From Dermatemys mawii (taxonomy: Eukaryota; Chordata; Testudines; Dermatemydidae): a DNA stretch of 64,000 nt. How positions within the stretch are numbered: position 1 is the first letter of the stretch; the number at the start of each line of letters is the position of its first letter. This document shows positions 36,201-46,019 of this stretch, piece by piece. The translations under genes and the position numbers were made by a program. The notes under the pieces are model-generated. The model was not told the origin of the DNA. It ran no database searches and was given only the letters and a program-made list of their open reading frames with translations. The stretch is from assembly GCA_007922305.1 (NCBI GenBank), contig ML677463.1:62001-126000 (forward strand), written 5' to 3'.

Positions 36201-39200
36201 AAATGAACAAGGAAAGTGAGGGGCATGATGGGAATTAATACCCCAGCTGTTCATGTCTGGAGACCACAATTTAAATACTGAATTTATAGTCATAAGGAAA
36301 ATGAGTTTGATGCAAATAGTTTATTGTTCACTGTTATAGCCATGATAGTGTGTGTATTATTGGGGAACTGGTGTCCAATCCAGTGCTCATTGAAGGCAGC
36401 GGGACTACACAGTTTACCAGTTTGTGCATTCCAGCGTTCCTTTAAGTAATCTCCTAATATACACATTGTGGTGCACTTTTGGTTCTTTGTATGGAAATTG
36501 CTGTGTGAATGTCAGTCACAATAACAGCTAATAGCCCACGATATCATCTGCCCACAGTGCTTCATTTTCAGGCGCTATGACATGACATGGGCTTTTCAAT
36601 GAGATTTGGCAGAATAAACGGAATAGAATCCCCTTGCCCTGTACCATAGGATTGGGTGTAAACAGAGTCCTTCTAGAGGGTAGCACAGAACCAGTCAGGG
36701 CTCTCTGTTACCTGCATGACATTTTGTGCCACTAGATACTTTCTATTGATTCAATTACCTTACCCTTGCTGCGCTGGACAGATTTGTATGGATTCTAGTA
36801 CAGATTTAAACTAGTTAGGAATTGACGAAGGTCTGAGCCCTGCATCAGGGATTATCATCCTCTTTCCTCCTTCACATTTACAGTTCCACAAAACAAAACA
36901 AGATTAAAAAAAAAGTTCTTTATGGCTCAAAGGGGAATGAACTTGTCAATAGCAAAATGACTCTGCATAGTGTGCAATCAGACAGTGGAGTGTCAGCAGC
37001 CAGTAATGTTACCTGTAGGTTTCAGAATGATTTGTTAGGCAGAAGATGCCAACCTTCAACTTCATTACATACAGGAACACAGAAATCTGACCCATCTATT
37101 TGTTTTCTTTTGAAGGAAACAAATGCAGAATCTGTTCAAAGGACGAATGGATGCAAAATGGCGAGGACTGTTACCACTTCTCTACTAAAATAAAAACCTG
37201 GTTTGACTGTAAAGAGTATTGCTCTTCCCTGGGCTCCAGACTGCTGAAGATAGACAGCAAGAAGGAGCTGGTAGAGTCTATTTTACTTTTATATGACCTC
37301 TTATATATCCCAAACTACACATGGCAGGTTGTCAGGATACTATTTATAATTTACTTTGGTATAGTTTAGAAATGTTTATGGGGAAAAAAACTACCAGAAT
37401 GATTTGAAACAATTCTGGTTTAAACCATGCAGAGGCACATGATAGGGGTTACCAGATGGTTGGACTAACTGATGAATGTTAGATTGTTAGAACATAAGAA
37501 CATAAGAAAGGCTATACTGGGTCAGACCAAAGGTCCATCGAGCCCAGTATACTGTCTTACCAACAGCGGCCAATGCCAGGTGCCCCAGAGTGAGTGAACC
37601 TAACAGGTAATGATCAATGATCTCTCTCCTGCCATCCATCACCCCCCTCTGACAAACAGAGGCTAGGGACACCATTCCTTACCCAGCCTGGCTAATAGCT
37701 ACTAATGGACTTAACCTCCATGAATTTATCCAGTTCTCTTTAAAACCCTGTTATAGTTCTAGCCTTGACAGCCTCCTCAGGCAAGGAGTTCCACAGGTTG
37801 GCTGTGCTCTGTGTGAGAAAGAACTTCCTTTTATTTGTTTTAAACCTACTGCCCACTAATTTCATTGGGTGACCCCTAGTTCTGCTATTATGGGAACAAG
37901 TAAATAACTTTCCTTATTTACTTTTTCCACTTGACTCATAATTTTATATACCTCTATCATATCCCCCCTTAGTCTCCTCTTTTCCAAGCTAAAAAGTCCT
38001 AGCCTCTTTACTCTATCCTCATATGCGACCCGTTCCAAACCCCTAATCATTTTAGTTGCCCTTCTCTGAACCTTTTCTAATGCCAGTATATCCTTTTTGA
38101 GACGAGAAGACAACATTTGTACACAGTATTCAAGGTGTGGGTGCACCATGTATTTGTATAAGGGCAATAAAATATTCTCTGTCTTATTCTCTATCCCTTT
38201 TTGAATGATTCCTAACATCCTGTTCGCTTTTTTGAATGCCTCTGCACACTGCATGGACGTCTTCAGAGAGCTATCCACGATGACTCCAAGATCTTTTTCC
38301 TGATTAGTTGTAGCTAAATTAGCCCCCATCATATTGTCTGTATAGTTGGGGTTATTTTTTTCAAAGTGCATACCTTTACATTTATCCACATTAAATTTCA
38401 GTTGCCATTTTGTTGCCCAGTCATTTAGTTTCGTGAGATCTTTTTGAAGTTCTTCACAGTCTTAGCTTGGGTCTTAACTATTTGAGCAGTTTAGTATCAT
38501 CTGCAAACTTAGCCACCTCACTCTTTACCCCTTCCTCCAAATTATTGATGAATAAGTTGAATAGGATTGGTCCTAGGACTGATCCTTGGGGAACACTACT
38601 AGTTACCCCTCTCCATTCTGAAAATTTACCGTTTATTCCTACCCTTTGTTCCCTGTCTTTTAACCAGTTCTCAGTCCATGAAAGGATCTTCCCTCTTATC
38701 TCATGGCAACATAATTTACATAGGAGCCTTTGGTGAGGGACCTTGTCAAAGGCTTTCTGGAAATCTAAGTACACTATGTCCACTGGATCCCCCTTGTCCA
38801 CATATTTGTTGACCCCTTCAAAGAACCCTAATAGATTAGTAAGACATGATTTCCCTTTACAGAAACCATGTTGACTTTTGCCCAACAATTTATGTTCTTC
38901 TATGTGCCTGACAATTTTATTCTTTACTATTGTTTCAACTAATTTGTCCAGTATGGACGTTAGACTTACCAGTCTGTAATTACCGGGATCACCTCTAGAG
39001 CCCTTTTTAAATATTAGCATCACGTTAGCTATCTTCCAGTCATTGGGTACAGAAGCTGATTTAAAGGACAGGTTACAAACCCTAGTTAATAGTTCCACAA
39101 TTTCACATTTGAGTTCTTTCAGAACTCTTGGGTGAATATCATCTGGACCTGGTGACTTGTTACAGTTACATTTATCAATTAGTTCCAAAACCTTCTCTAG

Positions 39201-42200
39201 TGACACTTCAATCTGTGACAATTCCTCAGATTTGTCACCTACAAAAGATGGTTCAGGTTTGGGAATCTCCCTAACATCCTCAGCCTTGAAGACCGAAGCA
39301 AAGAATTCATTTAGTTTCTCCGCAACGACTTTTTCGTCTTTAAGTGCTCCTATTGTATCTCTATCATCCAGGGGCCCCACTGGTTGTTTAGCAGGCTTCC
39401 TGCTTCTGACATATTTAAAAAACATTTTTTATTACCTTTTGAGTTTTTGGCTAAGAAGAAGTAACTGTTGGGAAGAGGTAACTGTACAGATAGTAAGTTG
39501 GTATGCACCACAGTTAGGAGATGATCAAAAGGTAAAAGAGGAGTTTTTCAAGGAAACATATCACCTAATCAGGAGATAATTATCAGAGTAGGTCTAAATG
39601 CACATGTTGGAACTGCAAATGCTGTATACAAAACAGTCCATGAGGGGCATGACATTGGAAACCAGAGCCTCTGAAGGGACCGGATGTAGTGATTGCAGAC
39701 ACACACTTTCAGAAGAAGGGAAATCACCTCATAACTTATGTCAGTGGAGGACAGAAATCCTAAATTAATTTCTTTTTATCAAGAAGTGATAGATAAATAA
39801 TCAAGTGTAAGACTAAACCCGGTCAATGCATTGTGAACCAGTACACACTTCTTCTTATAGACTTTAGAATGCAGAGACCTCAGAAATATCTGAACTCCTG
39901 GGTTTTGAAAAGGCCTAAGTGTTGGAAATTTACAAATATGAAGGAAAAAAATCTTTAAGCAAGAAGTAATATGTAGTCTTCCTGACTACACAGAAGAATG
40001 GGTGGAGGATAACTGGTACAAAGTAAAGCTGATGTTGCTGAAACAGTACATGAAATCATAGGACTGATGAAACCAGTGCTAAAAGGGTAAAAAGAATCAG
40101 TTGAGAAGGAAAAGGTAACCTTTAAAAGATGGCAGGCCAGTGGATTGAGCATTGATAAGCTGGTGTATATGGAGGCAAAAAAAGAAAGCTAAAAGTAGCA
40201 TTGTGACAGCTAAAAATGTGGCCTGTAATGAGAGTGTATAACAATGAGGAGGATGTGAGGGAGAAAAGACCATCTACAAATTCACTAAGGCAATAGAGAA
40301 AATGATGAGGAATGTGAACGAGTTTGCTTATATTCTAAATATAATGTTTGTGATGGTCATTTATACTGAACGTAGGCCTGCCATAACTCTGCGTAGACCT
40401 TGTACCAATTATACTCTTTTCACTGTTGTGCGACAGTAAAATGTGTGTAACGGAGCTGTTTGGACAACAACATTTTGATCTCTGAGACATTTTTCTGATA
40501 TTTTAGTATTTGTTTTCATCCTGATCTTGTTCTTGTTCCTGTCCAGTGCACAACAGAGCCCCAGTCCTGAATGGGTCCTCTAGGTGTGCCCACATTGCAA
40601 GTAAATCATAATAATAATGAGACAATTAGTCTCCATAGATGCCTCAGCACAAGATTCACATTCTCTTCCCTCACAGCTGTACATGCTTGGAAAGGACAGA
40701 GAAGAAAGATGAAACATGCATTGTTTTAATCTTTTCCTTTTCTTTCTTTTGTGTTTTCTTCCTCCAGGACTCCCTACAAAAACTGGATTATCCCTCTTAC
40801 TGGATTGGATTATCCCGTAAGGGAGCAGATGGACCCTGGCTATGGGAGGACAGCACAGCTCTCTCCATTGATGTGTAAGCCACAGCGTGAACCTGTTCAG
40901 ATCCCTGTACATTTATACAAAGCTGGCATGAAACCAATAGTGGGAGGAGATTCCAATGGCGTGAACTCAGTCATGTGTGACGATGTGGGTTAGGATCTTT
41001 GTTTAATAATCTCCTTGCTTCCATGTCAGTGCCATGGGCGGCAAACGAGAATAGCGTGGGGTGGAGTTGAGTCTTTTGTTATATAACCTGAAATCCAGAA
41101 AAACAGATTTCTTAGTCTGTATTTTTCAAAGGAGTCAATGGGAGTTACATGCCCAAATCCCATTGAATTTCAGCAGTGTTTGGGCACCTAACTTCCTTAG
41201 TGTCTTCTGAAAATCCTAACCTTAACTGGTAAACAGACACATGGAAAGTTTACTAAGATAGAATTCTGCTACTTCATTGTAGTTTCTGTATTTCTGTATT
41301 TCTTCATCTTTATTATTAAAAGGTATTTGCATGAAACAGAATCTCTCTTTCTTCAGAGCCCATCTCCTCCTGATACTTATTTTGACTTTTCATGAATAAA
41401 TGTGAGTTTGGTGATCTGCCATGCTCACATCCAATTCTCTACATCTGAAAATCAGCTCCCAACTGGTCATCACTTAGGAGTAAACTTAAATGATGGTTTT
41501 TCCTGCAGAAAATTTCAGTTTTTCACAGCTAATTAGAAGAGTGGCAATTTGGGGTTGTGGCCTTCATTCTTTGAATGAAAGATAGAAGCTTTTTTGGCAG
41601 AAAGCTGTTGAGTTTTTTTTTTAAAAAAAAACTTTAATCAAAAACTATTGAAAAACAGCTTTAATGGCAAGAAAATTCATCTGGCCTTATTTAGTTCTGT
41701 AGTGAGGACTGAGGTGCCCTGGGGGAGCTCTTTGGGATCCCAGAACAGGCACAGAAAATCGTGTAGCAGGTCAAGGTTGAGGTGCACTCGTAGCTCCGCA
41801 CACTAAGGGGCAGATGCTCAGCTCATGCAAATTGTCATTGTTTCATTGACTTCAGTGGAAGTAGGACAATTCACACAATTCACACATTCCCCCCCGACAT
41901 ACATGATTCTCACCAGATGTCAGATTTCCCACTTTCATAACCACCATTTAACATATTTTTTAAACAACTCTCCTGCCCACCAGAATGACCCACTGTTGAT
42001 AGCTACTTATGATTTTGCCATGTCATTGGTATGGCTGACAGTAATGTGTGTCTTTCCTTCCCAGCTCTTTAGTACAGAAACATTACAGTGAAGAATGTAC
42101 AGCTTTCTCCCTTTCTGAAATACGCTCCAGTGTGTGTACAATCACCCGTAGGTGTGCCTGTGAGAAGGAGGCAGTTGAGCTGAAGTCCCTTACACTGTTA

Positions 42201-42215
42201 AGAGGAAAAACATAA
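30206..42215 (+). CDS. Gene 2: ITIM-bearing C-type lectin-like receptor, complete, six coding exons
   Basis: Paralog of gene 1, with the same class and topology. Joined exons are 30206-30299, 31413-31505, 33643-33831, 37116-37270, 40768-40874 and 42065-42215, 789 nt for 262 aa, phases 1-1-1-0-2. The tail starts [11 protein letters not shown], with an ITIM-like VTYTEL. The membrane exon contains [14 protein letters not shown] with no charge. The stalk is residues 63-125 with a near-perfect ten-residue repeat. The lectin domain has Cys pairs C132-C144, C161-C245 and C224-C237, WIGLSR at 189-194 and W-L-W at 201-203. The extra Cys 129, 157 and 243 match those of gene 1. A 17-residue basic tail follows the last Cys. 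Calcium-sugar motifs are absent. The gene is 12 kb long because introns 3 and 4 hold CR1 and other insertions. Confidence 0.88.
30468..30657. mobile_element. Harbinger-like MITE in gene 2 intron 1
   Basis: The ends GGCCAGTATACACTA and GCGTAGACCTGGCC are inverted. The body shares GAGTCAACGGGGA and AATCAATCCCTGA words with 62209-62507. Confidence 0.55.
31413..31505 (+). CDS. Gene 2 exon 2: transmembrane segment
   Basis: 93 nt, phase 1-1. Acceptor CTTTCTTTCAG, donor GTGG/GTGAGT. The hydrophobic run is uncharged and closely matches that of gene 1. Confidence 0.9.
32402..32597 (+). mobile_element. tRNA-derived SINE in gene 2 intron 2
   Basis: GGATAGCTCAGTGGTTTGAG A box, GAGTTGGATCC B-box region and the usual body and tail. 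Confidence 0.8.
33643..33831 (+). CDS. Gene 2 exon 3: stalk with internal repeats
   Basis: 189 nt, phase 1-1; acceptor CCATCAAG. It encodes two consecutive units of [11 protein letters not shown] and a degenerate third unit, then a Lys/Glu-rich helix. One N-glycosylation site (NLT). There is no Cys, unlike the stalks of genes 1 and 3. Confidence 0.88.
33950..35760 (-). mobile_element. CR1 LINE in gene 2 intron 3, split by a Penelope-like element
   Basis: The antisense 3' end TAAGAACATAAGAATGGCC starts at about 33956. The minus-strand frame 34402-34707 reads the CR1 ORF2 C-terminus ([25 protein letters not shown]). CR1 resumes at about 35140 with reverse-transcriptase sequence full of stops. 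Confidence 0.8.
34752..35138 (-). mobile_element. Penelope-like interspersed repeat, copy C, nested in CR1
   Basis: Inserted after GCTAAATTAG of the CR1. The hairpin is at 34810-34825. On the minus strand the box reads CTGATGA exactly, but the GAAA position reads AAAT. Confidence 0.55.
35761..37115. other. Rest of gene 2 intron 3, no feature recognised
   Basis: No repeat family that I can name. Confidence 0.4.
37116..37270 (+). CDS. Gene 2 exon 4: first part of lectin domain
   Basis: 155 nt, phase 1 to 0; acceptor CTTTTGAAG, donor CTG/GTAGAG. It encodes [19 protein letters not shown] and [10 protein letters not shown]. Confidence 0.88.
37488..39437 (-). mobile_element. CR1 LINE, 5'-truncated, in gene 2 intron 4
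   Basis: The longest LINE remnant here. The minus frame 39425-38478 (315 codons) reads reverse transcriptase: [45 protein letters not shown] and the FADDT catalytic motif. A frame break follows, and 38389-37862 reads the C-terminus ([24 protein letters not shown]). The 3' end GGTCAGACC...TAAGAACATAAG is at 37488-37530. It is comparatively well preserved, hence younger than the other CR1 copies. Confidence 0.9.
39455..40320 (+). mobile_element. Degraded RTE-type LINE, endonuclease region
   Basis: The + strand reads [19 protein letters not shown], then broken pieces L-N-A-H-V-G-T-A and [16 protein letters not shown] in other frames. These fit the order of an RTE endonuclease domain. Confidence 0.6.
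40321..40767. other. Gene 2 intron 4 remainder, no feature recognised
   Basis: Ends in a pyrimidine tract before exon 5. Confidence 0.4.
40768..40874 (+). CDS. Gene 2 exon 5: lectin domain core
   Basis: 107 nt, phase 0 to 2; acceptor TTCCTCCAG, donor GT/GTAAGC. It contains SYWIGLSR and GPWLWEDS. Confidence 0.88.
42065..42215 (+). CDS. Gene 2 exon 6: end of lectin domain, basic tail and stop
   Basis: 151 nt; acceptor CTTCCCAG. It encodes ECTAF, SSVCTI and RRCACEKE, then a 15-residue tail rich in Leu and Lys, with TAA at 42213-42215. Confidence 0.85.
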
Positions 42216-43004
42216 AAACTCTGAGATTCATATCTAGAAACATCCCAGACCAAAAGAGAAACTTGGAAAGAATTGCTGCTTCTTGGCATTGCTGAGCTGT
42301 GTGTTGCCATTTTTATATTGTACTGGAGTTATCAAATTCTTTGCTGTAAAACTATGTATAATGTTTGTAACAGTCTTTTCTTTACTTATGATTATAAAAA
42401 TAGAGACGCTGAATTTTCTACACTTTTTCTGCTGTCAAACGCATTTTGGGCAAATTTTGTCATTGAGTATATGTGGTTTTGGATGTATGGAGGTTAGACG
42501 GGAGGGACATAGAAAGGGATAGGAGTGTCACACCTCTGACAGCTAATTAGATAATTTGTTTATTCTTATTACTTTTTGTTTTCCCACTACTCAGTGTCAA
42601 ACAGTATTGTGTTGTAGTTCTAAGACCCAACTGTGTGTTGCTAATTTGAGAAGGGCTGCCCAGGGAAACAGGGAGCTCAGAGTTGACCAATTTTTTTTCC
42701 TGTAAAATTTTCCAAGCTCAGTATGGGCAGAGATTGTGTTCTGAAAATACAAGCTATGCAGACCACGTAAGTCTAGCATAAGATCATTGGTTGATGTCTG
42801 CATCTACTCTGGAAAAGGAAAATTCAGTATAAATAGGGAATCTTTGTCAAAAGTATGTGTTTCAAGTTCTGACCATTCTAGATGGTGGCAGCCTTTCTCA
42901 AATTAGCAACTTGAGTATGAGAACTTCTTGTGTGATTTCAGCCAGAATACTGTTAAGTGAATATTTCTTTCCCTGTCCAAACCCATTGTACCTATGTATA
43001 TGTT
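42216..43004. other. Gene 2 3' untranslated region and intergenic flank
   Basis: No AATAAA is seen near the stop, so the transcript end is unknown. Confidence 0.35.
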
Positions 43005-43457
43005 TGGTTATAATTCAGGCAAAGACTGTGGATTGTTCTTCTTGTACCCAAACTACTTCATTGCACCCAGGTTCCAGAGAGGTGAAGTGACTTGGCTGTA
43101 GTGAGCAGATCCAGGGTAGAGCGAGGAAGAGCACTCAGGTCTCCATTGGACTACATTTGCCTCCCTAATAAGGTGAACACAAAAACATGAACACAGAGAC
43201 CATGGGCTAGATTTTGATCTTGTTTATATCACTATAAATAGGGAATTAATGTATTACCTTCAATGGAGTTACATTGGGTTTACACCAGTGTAACGGTCAG
43301 AAGAATCTTGCCCTCTGTTTTAAGAAGTACAGAGGCACTAGCTCATTGATAGTTTCTTAAGCAATCTTGTTTAATAAATTCAATATTTAACTGACCTCAA
43401 GCAAATTAAATGTATCACGTGAGGCTTTGTGTAAACCTACAAAGAGAGAAGATCCTG

Positions 43458-43545
43458 TGAGCACTTTGTGCAGGTGCAGTGCACTTCAAAATAGCAGAGT
43501 GAGAACTTCCTGTGCGGTTTCAGATGGAACACAGAGTGAATAGTT
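43458..43545 (+). promoter_or_regulatory. Gene 3 promoter block, family-conserved
   Basis: Carries ACTTCCTGTGCGGTTT at 43505-43520, the same 16 bases as in gene 2, inside a conserved block of about 90 bp. Confidence 0.62.
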
Positions 43546-43704
43546 CTCCTCCCAGCTTCTGTTGTCCATTTCCACAAAGCAGTGACAGGGTAACCCCAGA
43601 CTGTCTCTCTCCATCTGCAAGGAGTTTTCAAGACGGACAAAAACATTTCTGGCACTTTGAGATCTAGTTCCTACCCTCCAGTCTCCTATCAAAAAGCAAC
43701 AAAG
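43546..43704 (+). other. Gene 3 non-coding 5' exon (probable)
   Basis: Ends CAACAAAG/GTATAA, matched by gene 4 at 58340. It would join to the acceptor before 45921. Confidence 0.5.
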
Positions 43705-44467
43705 GTATAATTTCCACATTCTTTTGGGGCTTTAATTGGTAGGGTACATATTTGTTACAAGAGATGTAGGTGATTGCTTCTGTATAATTAAAAAAATGAG
43801 TGCATCCTGTACAATATTTTTCTTCTGATTAAAATTTAAGAGAGATACTATGAAATATAGTATTATTTTATCATTATTATTTTAAGGGACTAAGAAAAGA
43901 TTTATTATCTCAGGCAAGCTAGCATTAGAAGTTTACATTCCTATATTTTTGTGATCTCTTGTGCAGAATGTACACTTGATAACAGTATATACCAAATCTA
44001 CAAGATCAACATAAGCTGTAAAAGACAGGAAATATAATATCCTGATTTTAGTGAGGAATTTGAGAGAGTTTCTCAAGAAAGCTTACTTGGAGAAAAAGTC
44101 TTGGATAAGAACATCATCATTGAACAAAAAACTGGTTGAAGTACGGTGAACTAAGGTTAATGATCAATAGAAATGGGCTGAGTTTAACAGTATCTTTGCT
44201 ATTTATCATCTTCCATACATAGCCTGGAAACTGCAGTGAATAGACTTTTAATATATTGTATGTTTACATAATTCCATTCTCAGATGATGCTAAATGGAGG
44301 GCTGTTACAAACACAAACAAGACCCGATAGATAACCCAAAGCAGTTTGGAAAGTTTAGCAAATTGATCTGAAAATAAAATTAAAACTGTTACATCTGTTG
44401 TAATACTCCAACACACAGCTATTCAGTGGTAGGGAGAAATGGAAAGCAGTAATAAAGTAGGAAACTG

Positions 44468-44764
44468 AGGACAGGTCTGAACTACAGCCTAAAAGTCAAT
44501 CTAACATATCAGTTAGGGGTGCAAAAAAGCCCCCTCCCACCCTTGCCTGAGCAATGCATGTATCGTGCTGTCCACACCAGCACTACGTTGGTGGGAGATG
44601 ATCTCCTGCCACCATAGCTTACATTTCTTGCTGAGGTGGAGTAATTCTGCCAACAGGAGAATGCTCTTCCGTCGACATAGTGCATCGTCACCAGACACGA
44701 TACAGCAATTCAGCTGCATCGGTGCACCTGAGCCAATGTAGCAGTGTAGTGTAGACCTGCCATG
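44468..44764. mobile_element. Harbinger-like MITE in gene 3 leader intron
   Basis: The ends ACAGGTCTGAACTACAGCC and GTAGTGTAGACCTGCC are inverted. Absent from the matching place in the gene 4 copy (near 59120), so it was inserted after the duplication or lost from one side. Confidence 0.55.
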
Positions 44765-45922
44765 AGAGTGGATAGCAGATTGGATATATTCTTGCAATTC
44801 AGTATGTTAGCAAAAACGCTAATAAAATTGTGTGCATGGATAGGCGCATCTTGCTACAGGACAGTCTCTCTTTCTATGGCTCTTATGCCTACAATTCAGT
44901 TCTGTGCATTTCCATTTTGATTAATTATTAGTAATATTTTATTAGGTATTGGTTGAACATCTACTGCGTAGCAAACTGTATAGCACAGAGGGGAGATGGG
45001 CCAAGCTTTTCAAAAATGGTGCCTAAAGCTGGCCTCTTAAATCCATATCTATACACCTAAAAACTGAATTATGTTCAAAAACACTGAGCACTCATCAGCC
45101 CTTTCTGAAGTCTAGAGTTGCTACTGGGTGCTCAGCACTTTTGAAAACCAGGCTGCAGAAATAGGCCCCTCACATAGACTGGGAAGCCTAATTTTTAGCA
45201 CCTATTTTTGAACATTTTGGTCATGGTCCCTGACCCAAAGATTTAGATAAACATATCTTTAAAAAAAAAAAGAAACAAAGTGGACAGCAGTTTGGAAGGC
45301 ATTCAGAAAAGAAGACATTTGCTTTTTTAAAAGGGGCTGGAGGGATTGACAGATAAAGAAAGTCTGAAGAATTAACGTAAACAATGAATTTGCAAACCAT
45401 GGCTAAAGGGGATAAACGATGACTGTCTAGAAATATTGAAAGTGTATCATCATCAAAGAGGAAAATTGGTGGTTTACGGTGGTGTGAAATTGTAGAACTT
45501 GGTGTAAAGGGAGGGAATTAAAACAAAAGAAAGTTTCCCAAGGCAAGAGGCAGAAATCTCTCTGCAAGAAACTTTTAAAATGACACTAGCTAAAGCACTC
45601 GAAAGAATCATGCCATAAACATATGAATGGGAACAAAGAAAAATGAGAAAAATAACTCACACGAAAACAGTGATCTTAATCCACCTTCCCTCAACCAGCT
45701 GGTGGGAAAGAGGACTCCCTGACCCTTGTGACATTTCTGGACTCAGAACTATGTGCCATATTCCAAGTGCAATGAGAGAGAGGCTTTCTTCATCCAAAAC
45801 ACCCAGTTATTACCATGATGATTATTCTTGTTGTTCCTTAGTACAAGTATCAGTTTCTATCAGAAACCAATGTTTATCTCAGTCTACTAAATCCAACCTT
45901 TTTATCCAAGACTGTACCAGAA

Positions 45923-46019
45923 ATGAGTGAACAGGCAGTGACGTGTGTAGACTTGAAATTTAACTCCCCTTCTGAGCAGCAGAAGAAGAGACCTAAGAAC
46001 ACGAGGGCCAAAGATGTGG
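45923..46019 (+). CDS. Gene 3 coding exon 1: tail with Tyr-to-Cys ITIM
   Basis: 97 nt, 32 codons plus one base. Acceptor TGTACCAG is two bases before the ATG. The paralog donor position AAAG/GT reads AAAG/AT here. The next good donor, GTGG/GTATGT, lies 6 bases on and keeps the phase, adding Asp-Val. The motif reads VTCVDL. Confidence 0.8.

Noticed and set aside
37100..37369. Contiguous 89-codon frame as a single-exon lectin gene
   Set aside because: It is gene 2 exon 4 plus intron read-through; the exon ends at 37270, as shown by the downstream exons and paralogs.
38478..39425. 315-codon minus-strand open frame, the longest in the window
   Set aside because: It is the reverse transcriptase of a truncated CR1 LINE (FADDT motif), not a host gene.
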